NCBI GenBank assembly: GCA_001632435.1 | Contig: KV423934.1 | Coordinates: 186,001 to 250,000, forward strand | Reading direction: 5' to 3' | Source: Calocera cornea HHB12733 | Lineage: Eukaryota > Basidiomycota > Dacrymycetes > Dacrymycetales > Dacrymycetaceae | DNA length: 64,000 nt | Shown: positions 20,580-30,904 of the stretch, one piece after another | How the letters are laid out: every line of letters starts with the position of its first letter | How positions within the stretch are numbered: the stretch's first letter is position 1 | Program-made: the position numbers and the translations under genes | The notes under the pieces: generated by a model | Seen by the model: the letters and a program-made list of their open reading frames with translations, nothing else | Database searches by the model: none | Told to the model about the DNA's origin: nothing

Positions 20580-20931
20580 TGAATAGCTATTACCACAATC
20601 TGTAGTAGATAGAATAATGGGATCTGTGTTGAGTTCTATCAGAGGAGTGTCGCCCGTGAGATATCGATATAACGCTTTGTCGATAACGCGAAGTAACGCT
20701 TCGTCTGGTGTCTGGGTAGGGGGGGAAAGATAACTCATATTCACTACCTAGACAGCATGGTTAAGTAGCTACGGGATTCCTGTATATTCCCAGGCACCAG
20801 GCACCAGGCACGAAGCCGTTCCTGGTACCTGACCAAGTGAGACTTGTGTAACTCGGAATCCGTACGGAGCGTTATCTACGTAACGCCCCTCTAACGCTTT
20901 GTCACCAATCACAAAGAGAATCGGATGTACA
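20580..20931 (-). repeat. 5' LTR of Gypsy-1
   Basis: 352 bp, TG...CA, matching the LTR at 10098-10530 over every readable base. It holds six TAACG/CGTTA sites (20671-20695 and 20870-20895). The element's promoter should lie here. Confidence 0.95.
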
Positions 20932-22091
20932 GCGGAGCAGCCTGGAACAGAGGGAGGCTGGGGGAATGGGGGTTTTCTCTCGGCCGAAGTACGCAGCGAG
21001 GGCCTCTACGGATCTCGCCACCATGAACTTGTCCGGATGGTTGATAAATCCTCCGTCGCGAGAGACCACATCGAACAGATCCATTGGCGTCTTCTCATCT
21101 GTCCCTTCGGAGGCGGGGCTCCCGAAGTAAGTCTCCATGTCGAAGGTGATGGTTCTCAGGTGGCCGTGGTTTATGAGCCAGGACACCGCGGCTTCTCCGA
21201 CATCAATCGAGGTGAGAATACGCCAATGCGCTCAAAGTCGAGCATTATCTTCCGAGATGGTTGAAGGCGCCGACAGACGAGTGAGCAAGGCGTTGAGCAA
21301 GCCTGTTCCTCAAGGTACAGTTCATCGTTGTCCATGAGCCAGACTGATAGTACTTCGCAATGGACTCTGCGATCCATGAACCAGGAGATCTCCTCAACGA
21401 ACTTGAGTGCAAGGGTAATCAAGTCCATCGACTGCCCGGTTAGCAATAGGCTTGATAAATACCAAAGGGCACGGTGTGCATCTTCCAATGTAACTTCGAC
21501 GTCCGGGTTTCGGAAGAACCCGAATGACGCTCAAAGCCAGTCTGAGTTTGGGCCCACTGTTGAATCGGTCGTACTCCAGCTGGTTCAGTAGCTTTGGCAA
21601 TGCTAAGGGTGCACCGCAAAGAGCTGCTCGGGAGTTATTGCGGGAAAAGACATTCTTCACGTTTGCTATAGTGTCCTGACCATTCCGGTTAATCACTTGC
21701 AAGCTCTTTGCTGCTCTCCTTACCAGAAGGTTCTCCTCTTCGGACGTAGCCAAGACATCTACCAGGCTGCTGAAGAACCTTTTGTACGACATTTTGATCC
21801 GTTTCCGAGTATTAATCTTGAGTCGGATTGCGCGTCGCCCCATCTCGCTTCCGTCTGATTGATCAATCTCGTCTTCATCCTCCGGTACCATAATTCATCA
21901 ATGGCTGCAAGGATATGCTCCAGCCCACCTAGTTCGTGCTGAACACGGTCTCCAAAGGCATCCAGCAAAGCGGGTAAGGTGTGCTCCTTGACCATTGCCC
22001 GCATTGAGTCCCGGGGTCCATGTCCTGGTAGAAGCAAAGTGTTTTCGAAGGCCGGAATAGACGCAGGCACCAGTTGTTGTGACACAACCAC
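20932..22091 (-). pseudogene. DUF6535 paralogue B, middle part, frameshifted
   Basis: Minus-strand pieces match consecutive exons of the intact paralogues: 22091-21897 and 21890-21720 (exon around DELWYRRMK and VDVLATSEEENLLV), 21720-21500 (LLNQLEYDRFNSGPKLRLAL), 21488-21190, and 21186-20932, ending EKTPIPPASLCSRLLR at the Gypsy-1 boundary. At least three frame changes separate them. The exons for the membrane region are absent, so the gene was already degenerate or has decayed since. The 3' continuation is at 10097-9473. Confidence 0.8.
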
Positions 22092-22136
22092 CTACAAGGG
22101 CAATATATGAGAGCATGGATATGTACCAACAAAAGG

Positions 22137-22938
22137 TTACAGTCAACTCTGCCTAAGCGAATTGCGTCTAAGGGAATATCCTCTCTAAGAGGATACAATT
22201 TGGCTTTCTCGAGTTGAGATTGGTGGGAAATCCAGGCCGATGCATAAGGAGAATATGCATACTATTGGCCGACACAGCTCATAGTGATATGCTTTTAGAG
22301 AGAGGCCTGATCTGCCCGATGCTTCCGTTAATATTATGCCTCATAGTAAAACTTTTCACCACAAGCCTTGCGTTACCTCAGGACTACCACAATGCCTTCC
22401 CTCACACTTGAAAAGTGTCTTGAAATCATCGAGTACTGTGAGCAGCATTGTGGATCAAAGCTGGTCACACAACGAGACATTGCTGCAAAGTTTGGAGTTG
22501 GACAGCCGACAGTCTCACGTCTCTGGAAAGAGCAAGACCAGATTTGACAGCAGGCAACAGAGAGCAAGAATCTGAGAGCAAAGCGACAGCGTCAAGTGGA
22601 ATACCCAGCAGTGGAGTACATGCTGGCAATATGGCTTGCACAATCCGAGGCTGAAGGTCTGGCAATCACTGGTGAAGTTCTTCGCACCAAATGGCAGTGG
22701 TTTGCCACGGAGGCTGACATTGAGCCAAGTGACTGGCTGAAGCTCTCCAATGGCTGGCTGACAGCCTTCAAGTGACATCATGGCTTGAAGGGGTATCACT
22801 TGCATGGCGAAGCAGCTTCAGTAAACCAGAATGAGGGCATTGAGGCACGAGCAAAGCTGCGGAAGATCACTGATGAGTACACACTGCCGAACATCTTCAA
22901 CATGGATGAGATGGGTGTGAGGGCACACAACCCACAAT
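22137..22938 (+). pseudogene. pogo/Fot1-type DNA transposase, 5' part
   Basis: After a TA at 22137 the sequence begins cagtcaactctgcctaagcg, the style of a pogo-superfamily terminal inverted repeat. The transposase frame starts with ATG at 22392 and has a helix-turn-helix (TLEKCLEIIEYCEQ... DIAAKFGVGQPTVSRLWK) of the CENP-B/psq type, a second CENP-B-type domain (ITGEVLRTKWQWF), and the first catalytic Asp in IFNMDEMGV. TGA stops replace Arg at two places. The frame ends abruptly at about 22938, where ATTCC-rich sequence begins, so the catalytic domain was cut off by a later insertion. Confidence 0.8.
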
Positions 22939-24350
22939 AGGACAAGCTGGAGGAATTGGAATAGGTGGAGGGGGTGTAGAGGATGTTGTATAAGCTATTC
23001 CGATCCCCTAGAGTGTGATAGAGTCCAATTCTGCTTCTGGTTGGTGGCTGGAGGTCCGGAATGGGTGATTCCGGATATTTGGTGAAGTGGTCGACTTGTG
23101 GGGCCAATTCCAAGGAGGGGGATCGATGGGGAATGTGTAGGAGAACACACTACAACCAATTCTGAAGGGGCAGAGCTGATATTGAGCTATTCCTGCTCCA
23201 TTTGGGGATGGGAGATTGGAATTACACAATTCCGGAGTTGGCAGTCCGGAATAGGAATTGGCAGGTGTAGAAGGGCAATCAGAGAGCGGAATAGGCATGA
23301 GATGAGATGCTGGGTTACTATCTCCCACAGGAGGTTGCGGGGAATCCTCAGAGATCAGATCTGAGGACTCCTGTACTATCCTAGTCTACTATATATAGGA
23401 ATTTGGAGTGCACTGCTATCCAAAACATGTTGGGAGTGTTGTCTAGCCTTCCTGTGCCCTTGTATAGCCTATTCCGATCCTGCACTGCCCATTCCGCTTG
23501 TTGGAAGAGCATTCCAGTGATGCATCACCTTGGGGCAGTGCAGAGGTTGTGTATGGCTATGCAAGGGTGGGAATGGACTGGAATACCTGGAGAACCTTCG
23601 GAATAGGAGCCTGGGCATTGCCTGAGGCTGGGACATCTTGTTCTGTCCGATTCCCTTCCGTATTGAGCTATTCCATGGGGCTTCAAGGTGTTGCAGAGTC
23701 CGGAATATTGGAATAGGCTTCAGAGTTGCTGTAGTGCCCTGACACCTCCACCAGGACAGTGGCTTCTGCTGTGTAGATTTCTTCCCCTGTATTGTTCATT
23801 TGCCTACACTTTTGGATTTGCATCTGCATCCACCTTTGCCTCCGCTTTATCATTTGCTTCCATGATGATGTTTGCCTCCAAAGAGAGGCTTGTTCTGAGG
23901 CTAATCGATGCTCCAGAAACCGTCCTGCACGGCATGAGTGAGGAATTTGCCCGCATGCAAGTCATGAATGCCATTGCGGAGGACAACCTGAAGGTCATCC
24001 GTCGGACTGTTGGCGCCAGTGAGGATTTGAAGTCCGAGCTGTATCGAATCCTTGTGGCTCCCGTCAGTGGCAAGGAGCTGAAGCCGAAGAAGTGTTATCA
24101 AATTGTGACCGGCACCATTTACGAGACCGCACATGAAGTCATTGAAATTGATGACGAGGACAATGACAATGAGGAGTTGGTGGTCTCAAAGGCCAAATTG
24201 AAGAACAAGGGGAAGCAGAGGGCGAGGGACTAGTGCTGGGAACAGGGGGGGGGTAGGAATCTGATATATGCAGCGGTTACGTTACGGAATAGTAGGAGCC
24301 GGAATGGGGGGCTCAATTCGATGTATGATAGATAGTGCGGTGGAATGAAA
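22939..24350. mobile_element. ATTCC/TCCGGAAT-saturated element
   Basis: About 29 GGAAT/ATTCC words in ~1.4 kb, against about three expected, often as TCCGGAAT or GGAATAGG. It begins where the pogo transposase stops and ends about 110 bp before the stop of the Gypsy-2 pol. It carries a box-plus-hairpin (gcggggaa at 23337-23344, then TCCTCAGA/TCTGAGGA at 23345-23367), a TATA-like tatatatagg (~23391) and a plus-strand gene remnant. It could be a separate insertion or the antisense-gene module of a Gypsy element. Confidence 0.5.
23403..24233 (+). pseudogene. gene remnant tail-to-tail with Gypsy-2 pol
   Basis: The best-supported part is the terminal frame from about 23880 to 24233: LVLRLIDAPETVLHGMSEEF, then EDLKSELYRILVAPVSGKEL, ending in an acidic then basic tail (EIDDEDNDNEELVV... 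KGKQRARD). Upstream pieces at 23403-23660 can be joined only through short GT-AG introns packed with ATTCC (for example 23462-23517). Position and orientation match the zinc-cluster gene in Gypsy-1: plus strand, 225 bp from the stop of a minus-strand pol. No zinc cluster was seen in the surviving part. The function is unknown. Confidence 0.45.
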
Positions 24351-24458
24351 TCGAGTTGAAAATCCCATGAGCGTGCGATCGAATCAACAGTTTTGACGGA
24401 GTCTTTGTTATGTTCTGTCTTGGGGTATGGGTATAGGAAGACTAGGCGAGGACCATCC

Positions 24459-27400
24459 TCATGCCTTGTTCCTTCGCTCCGGTCTTTCGATAGATTCGAC
24501 AGTCCCCGAATCCACTGCGTCTATATCCTCTTCTTCATCTTTGGCGATATCTGCTCCAATTCCAGTGTTATCGAGGCCTTCAATATCACTTTCAACAACT
24601 TCTTCTATCGCTGCCATGCCTTGGTTGATTCCGTCCATGTAATTGGCATTGTCGAGGTTTCAAAGTACAGTTTCGACTGCTGCTGAAAGGTCTTTCCGGC
24701 TCAGGTATGGAATTACCCTAAACTTCGCCATTGTGTGCCAAAACACCAACCCGTCTAAATTGGCCAATGTGTATGCGCCGCCCGAGTGTCTTTTGACCAC
24801 TATGTATGGCCCTAGATACCAATGTTGCGTCTTGTCTCACAGGGGCCCGTCGTGTCTGCTGTTTCTCATGAGTACTAGATCCCCCGTATTGAATCAATGA
24901 TCGAAAATCAGGGTTTTGAATTTCTCCTTGAAACGTTCGGCATTTCAGAACCTTGATCGCGAAATGCGACTTTCGATATTGTTCAGGTCTTTGGTTCGCT
25001 TCAGAAGCTGCCTTGCTCGATACAATATCAATTCCTCTCTTGATAGGAGCTGATTTGGCGGTGGCACAAGCCAAGTTGCTTTGAGTATGTCCATGGGCAG
25101 TAATGGGTGTATACCGTGAACCACGTAGAACGGACTCATACCCGTGGCGCTGTGAATAGCTATCCTCTGAGCCCAGAATACCGACAGTATGACTTCAGGC
25201 CAATGCAAAACGTGCCCGGGAATACTTTGTACTATGGATTCTCGAACGCTTCGATGGCTCTGTTCTACCAGCCTGTTGGCCCTCGAATTGTAGCTGGAGA
25301 TTCAAATATGTGCCAGGTGATACTTCTTCTGGAGATTCAATACTGCACTAACATATGGAGTCCTGTTATTGGTAACGATTTCTCCTAGAGCGCCCCATCG
25401 ACATAGAACATTCTTGTACAGGAACTCCTCAATTACTTCTGCCGTTTCTTTTTGACATATGATGTACTCGGGCCAGTGCGTCAGCGAGCACCTGGCTTGT
25501 AGCACAAATCACATGCCTCGATGACGTCCTTTCGAAAACGGCATTACCATTGTATCGCAGTAAGCCTTGAAGAATAACGGTTGCGGCAGTTGCACTGTTG
25601 GTGGAATGACTACATGTCACATCTGCTGTTTCTGGCATTCCTCACATGTTCGCAGGTACCACTTGGCGTCATCACCCATGTTTGGCCAGAAGAACCTTAA
25701 TCAAAGGTGTTCATATGCGGTTCGGTATCCTCAATGCCCCATGCCGTCGTGAACATTTTGAAGCATGTTTAGGCATTTCTTGAATTCGATATACAGACGA
25801 TGCTCTCCATTCGGATCCCGTCGATAAAGGTTGTCCTCTCCCTGTAAGAAGTACTTCAAGCTCTTTTCGAGGAACGACTTCCATTGGGCATCTGTTAGTC
25901 CGTTTGGTCGTCAAAAGTTCCTAAGGTATTGTCAACTCGACAATATCGCCTCATCCACTTGTCACGTGGATTCGAGCCTTGGCAGCATCTCCTCCGGGGG
26001 GGCCGCAAAAATTGGAACGGGCAGCTTTGACGACTGTTCCAAGAAAAATGTGTGGGACAAGCCTAAGGAGTCGTTGTCGTCTGCTTCGGGGAATCAAGCA
26101 TCTATTTCAGCTTGGTTCAATGGGGGCTGCCTCGAGAGACCGTTGGGCACCGTGTGCTTATCAGCCGGGACGTGCCGAATTACGCCGTTGAAGAGGTGAA
26201 TCCAGTGGATCCAGCGGTTAAGGGCAACAGTGGGGGCTATATCCAGATGGTTCAGCATCCCCTGGATGGACTTGGCATCAACTCCAATATCGAACTCGGG
26301 AACCCCAACAAGCCAGATTCGAAACACTTTTAACACCTGATACACACCGTACAGCTCAAGCTTGACCTGTGAGTACCTGCTTTTGACGTCATTCCAGCCT
26401 ATCGATCCGAATCAAGAGGGGTGACGTTTGCCGTTGGCGTCATTCTGGTATAGGACGAACCTGACGCCAATATTCAAAGAATCGATGGCTAGGGTGATTT
26501 GATGGCCGCTCTTGTAATCAAGGGGTGTGAGGACGTTGTTACGCTCTGCTTCAAGTGCAGACTGCTGGAGTTGATGCACAGCTTGCATTTTGACTTCGCC
26601 AAATTTGAAGGGCACATCCTTTCGCTTCAGCCTTTCGAGAGGTCTCACTTTGCGGGCAAAGTCTTTGATGAAGATGCACATTATACCGACCGTGCTGAGG
26701 AATGCTTGAACCTCCGTAAGGCTCTCACAAGGCAGTTTCCATTTGACGATTTTCTGGACTTTCAAAGGGTCTGGCCCACGGTGGTCATAACCACATCAAT
26801 ACCTGAGGAGGATTATGTCGGGCACGCACAGGAGAGCTTTTGGGCCTGAGAAGGTAGCCCCGGCATGCTGAGCGCGCTGAATGATACAATGCATATTCCC
26901 AGGTGTTCGAAAACTTCTTGACGAATGCCTGGGTTCTCAGGAATCGTTTCAAAGCCACAGTTTTCTTTGTATTGGGTCTTGGGTCCCTTTACACTGATGT
27001 CATCAATGAAGGGAGTAGTGAGATGTGGAATTTTGTGTTGGGATAGGAAGTTCACATTGTCTTGCATGACTCCAGGCATGTTGTGGGCACCCATCGGGGC
27101 AACTGTATAACAAAGTGGTCCGATTGGGGACTGAAATGAGGTATAGTCGTGAGACTCGGGGTGTACTGGGTGTTGCTTGAATCCCCGATAGAAATTGAGC
27201 AATCCATAGCAGCCTCACACGCCATAGTCTTTGAGGATGTGTTTGGTAAGGGGAGGTACAGTGCTACTTCAAATCATGACGCTGTTGAGCGGACGGGCGT
27301 CAATAACCAGGCGGAGCTTGCCGCTTTTCTTGGTTACGGCGAACACTCGGGACCAATACGACAACTGTGAAGGCTTGTACGTCCCAGCTGCTATGTTCGA

Positions 27401-28015
27401 GCAAAGCATATCGATGACCTCGTCCTGCAGTGCAGGGGGAATTAGTATGTTTTTCTCTTGCCACGGAACATGGGGCACTGTTGGGAATATGACCGGATCA
27501 AAATACGCAGGGTCGAAATGACCAATCTCGGATTCCGTCCAAGCGAATGCCATCTCGTGCTCTTTCATTACCCACACCGCTAGGTTGACCTCTTCTGGAG
27601 TAAGAAAGTGGTCTTTGTTGAGATATAGTGCGTCAAATTGTTCCTGAGTGAGTCGTTCCCCCAGCGTAAACAAAGGTGGGTGCATTGGTAAACATTTCAT
27701 GTGCACGAGAGGATCCAAAGGGAATCGACGGCCGATTTTGAGCCTTTTGGGGTGGGCTGCTGTGACAGGCTTAACGCGGTCTTTGACTTTCTTGTATTTA
27801 CGGACGGCCAGGACATTGGTATACGGATTGTACTGATAATGGGAATTTACGGTATCGACGTCGAAATCGTCGATTCGGGGTATCAAAGGGTTTACTGGTT
27901 TGTGAAGAAAGATGTCTCTCCAAGGTGATCTCAGGTCATGCACTATCAAAAATACGCGCCTTTTGGTATCAATTCCTTGGTCATTACGACATACTCTTTT
28001 GAGGTATTTGGGCAT
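24459..28015 (-). pseudogene. Gypsy-2 Pol (nonsense-riddled)
   Basis: Starts at 28015 and runs to a stop at 24459. Recognisable in order: LAVRKYKKVKDRVKPVTAAH, reverse transcriptase with TPFIDD (again FIDD), RNase H (SLNIGVRFVLYQ, VDAKSIQGML), integrase (LQARCSLTHWPEY, EIVTNNRTPY where the catalytic Asp-Asn-Gly reads Asn-Asn), and a C-terminal FRVIPYLSRKDLSAAVE tail. TGA replaces Arg at the positions matching GGRACY, CPSRFGS, QQTRKV, AGYRYIA, DLRDKS and ELLRRLD of Gypsy-1. It is not functional. Confidence 0.85.
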
Positions 28016-30373
28016 ATCAGGGTGAGTTCCTGGTAACCATCGACGTAGTCCTTTGCTGTACAGCTGAACAGTGTAAGGAAGGGCCGGCCTAGGAGCAATC
28101 CAACAGGCAGCCTTTTGGCGATGTGCACTTGGAACAGTCCTGAGACCTGTCCGACGGATATTCTCATATTCTTCACATAGCCCATGGTGCTACTAATGCC
28201 GCTGTTGGCAGTCCTCATGCCAATTTTCTCCGCCAGGCTGAGCAACATGTTGGTCTTTTTCCAGAGCGAGTGGTGCATAGCAATAAGCGAACACCCCGAA
28301 TCGATATATCCGAGTATCGGAACGTTGCCGTCCCCAATGGTGACTTCCACATCTTGCAGGCTGACCATCTCCGGGGCTATGGTGGAGGTGCCCGAGTCGT
28401 CAACGATGCTGTTGATTTGACTATGCAACACCGAGCCAACTGCGATACCTGCCTGGCCTTCCTCTTGTCTGCGCACGTACAATTCGGCGGCCGTTTCCTC
28501 ATCGTCCTCAATAGCTACTGTTGTGTTCCAGACTGGTGTCGTGCGAGCAACCTTTCGAGGCTGGGTCTGCTGCAATAGGTAGTTGCGTATGTGCGGGGAC
28601 ATGGCCATAACCTCTGTGAGAGACAGCAATATGGAGCTCTTCATGAGATTCGAGAGAACTGTATTGACGAGGGCTTCACTTTTGGCGGCTGAACGGTACT
28701 GCATACATGGAGCTGCTTCCTTCAATTCGAACCGCTCAGTATTCTTGCTAGGCCCGGCCTCACCACTCTTGTGACTTGAAGATACCGGGTTGTCGTCTAG
28801 GCTTTCGAATTCAACGCGTTTCAACTTTCCCTTTCGGTTTGGAGGATCAGGCTTGTCATTGTCCGCATGGCCCGTGGCCTTCGCCAGTCTCGTTTTGAGG
28901 ACCAATATGACAGATCGAAGCTCATCTACTTCATTCGTTTCGGTGTGGCCTAAAAGTCGCACATCGGCCTCTCGAAAGGGTAGGACGTTGCTGTCGAATC
29001 GATCATTGACTGAGAATGCCTGTATAATATTGACAGGTGTAGGGTTTCGATTCTCATTCCAAGATCTAGCCTCCCACCTTGGCCGTTGTTTGGTTTGGGT
29101 TGCGCTGATGCCAGGAGAGGACCTTGTCCTTCATCCATAGGCCCGGGTATCTTGGTGGCTCGTTGCCGTTGGGTAGTGCAATTTGATGCTGCACATTTCA
29201 AATGACCAGTCCCTTCTGAATATGTTTCTCGAGGTCCCGACAGTCCTTCACCCAGTGTTCTACTGCTCCACACCAGAGGCAGTGATTCGTGCCGCTATCG
29301 CTGCTTCGATTCCGGTTGCCTCATTGGCCTCCTTGATTGTACCCTGCTGTGGTTGCGTATCACGCTCCCAAAACTGACCTCGATTGTTCTCGTATTGCGG
29401 CGCAGGATGATCGAGTTTTGATTCGATACGGGATAGAAGAGCCAGCATGCACTCCTGTATTGACCAGTCCGTTTTGACCTTTATCAAAGTGGGGGGCTTG
29501 ACTTTGGTCAACACTGTTTCGGATTCAACCTTGGTAGTAGGAATCAACATTCCCAGTCTCAATGGTACAAAATCGATACTAGCTGGGGTGTTGGTCAGGA
29601 GGAATTTCGGCGGCCTCAGTGACATGCCCGATTTCGTAAGGATCACCCAGAAGGATGTCGGGTTGCTTCATCATCAATCAAGTCCTCAGCTTCTCCTGGA
29701 AATCGAAATAGAATCCTTGCATGTACTGTTGGGCTCTTTCCATGGTTGATATCTTGCCCTTTTCTTCCAGCCATGTCGATATCATTAGGAACTGTCAATA
29801 GTACTCACCGAATTGGGCCCGGCTCTCCATTGGAATCGCTGCGCTCTTACTGACTATTATTTCGAGATTGGTCTTCGTATACCATCTCGTATCGTTGGTC
29901 GACCCTGGATACAGCTTGAGAACTGCCTTTTGAAACACCGCAAAGTTGGTCGGCACAGCCTTTGATTCAGGTAGCGATTCCCAGACTTGTGCCACATCAA
30001 TATCGACGTACTTCAGACTGTAGTCAACCCACTTCTCTGGGGACACCTCATGCCCCTCGCATAACTGCTGCACGTCTTCTAAGAATCAAATGATGTGTTT
30101 GGGTTGGGCCAGCTCCAAGACTGGGGCATTCCGGCTCGACCTCAATGGCATCATCGATTTCGGCATGCTGGGCAATAATGGTTGAAACAATGCATCAAAC
30201 TTGGAGGGTACCGGCTGGTCGAGGATGCGGTCTGAGGACGTCGAGCTCGGAGGGGAGGTAACGTCAATAGCGACAGATTTGGCGAGTTTTCTGAAACTAG
30301 GGGAGGTGGAGGTGGATCCGATGACCGGCGATGAAAGATCCGATGTGGTTGATATGTCGGTATCTGGCTCCAA
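27946..30373 (-). pseudogene. Gypsy-2 Gag-protease (nonsense-riddled)
   Basis: The Gag frame opens at 30373 (MEPDTDISTTSDLSS). TGA codons replace Arg in AQFGEYY(R)QF and after LVI in the segment following the zinc knuckle. The knuckle CLWCGAVEHWVKDC is canonical. The protease has GYIDSGCSLIAMH and the C-terminal LLLGRPFLTL, uninterrupted, so this copy shows what the Gypsy-1 protease looked like before its insertion. It overlaps pol by 70 bp in another frame. Confidence 0.8.
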
Positions 30374-30822
30374 AAGGGTCTGCCGCTGCGGAGCGTCACT
30401 GTTGCTGATGGGTCTTGGGTCGCTGGATGACCCGACGAATTTTCACTTGCACGCTGTAGTAACCCCAACCAGAAATCCCTCACGTTGGGCTCCAATGTAC
30501 CTATACCCTAATATTGGGCTGTAGGCTGCGAGACGCTGGGAGGGGTACTGATCTGTCGAATTGTCGAATGTACTGTAGTAGTATAGGGTAATCCACTAGT
30601 GTTGCGTTGAATCAAGGCCTTGAATGGCCAATGCACGAGTGAACCAAGCGACACGGTCAAATGGGAAAGGGATTGTATTGGGGCCCAAAGGCGTCAGGGG
30701 GTATTCTACACTACGGGCTGTGCCCAATCAGCATACCGAAGGCCCGAATCGAAGACGGTATGGGTCAGTGTGCGCCGAACCTGACCGTTTTGACAATTCG
30801 AGGTATCGAAAGGCGTCAAGAT

Positions 30823-30873
30823 GAAGGAAAACAAGATACGAAGGAAAACAAGATACGAAGGAAAACAAACTAC
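30823..30873. repeat. three 17-bp tandem repeats
   Basis: gaaggaaaacaagatac occurs three times in a row (30823, 30840, 30857), the last copy with a changed end. It is purine-rich and lies at the outer edge of Gypsy-2. Confidence 0.9.
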
Positions 30874-30904
30874 ACAGGTGTCTATCTATACTAGTCCTCT
30901 ACAC

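Larger units (their letters stand above)
10621..20902. repeat. dispersed TAACG/CGTTA motif array
   Basis: I count about 100 occurrences of TAACG or its complement CGTTA, usually extended to TAACGC or GCGTTA, against about 20 expected by chance for a 5-mer on both strands. They are not in tandem, lie in both orientations, and occur in LTRs, introns, exons and spacers. None lies in the foreign segment at about 17.55-18.17 kb. The preceding 10 kb of window has about 6. Confidence 0.85.
10094..20935 (-). mobile_element. young Ty3/Gypsy LTR retrotransposon with an antisense zinc-cluster gene (Gypsy-1)
   Basis: Element order on the minus strand: 5' LTR (20931-20580), primer-binding site, gag-protease (20311-18026), an interrupted protease C-terminus, pol (17399-13617), then an antisense gene (10975-13267 plus), a spacer with hairpins, and 3' LTR (10530-10098). 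The LTRs begin TG and end CA. The flanks carry the 4-bp duplication GCGG (10094-10097 and 20932-20935). All 113 readable LTR positions shared by the two copies are identical, and pol is open throughout, so insertion is recent. It sits in a DUF6535 gene. The element is saturated with TAACG/CGTTA. A ~0.6-kb foreign segment breaks the protease, so this copy may not be autonomous. Confidence 0.93.
24351..30900 (-). mobile_element. decayed Ty3/Gypsy element (Gypsy-2)
   Basis: Nearly complete gag, protease and pol on the minus strand in the same order as Gypsy-1 and alignable with it throughout, but broken by stop codons. The stops are TGA, and most that I aligned stand where Gypsy-1 has Arg. Frame order is otherwise kept, with no large deletion. 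It is enriched in TTCGA/TCGAA (about 45 in 6.6 kb against ~13 expected). LTRs were not recognised. The right end near 30.9 kb abuts a DUF6535 exon. Confidence 0.8.

Noticed and set aside
10621..20902. TAACG array as telomere-like or satellite DNA
   Set aside because: The copies are dispersed, in both orientations, inside coding sequence and never in tandem, unlike telomeric or satellite repeats.
24351..30900. LTRs for Gypsy-2
   Set aside because: I compared the two ends by eye and found no convincing direct repeat. The LTRs may be lost, decayed or replaced by neighbouring insertions.
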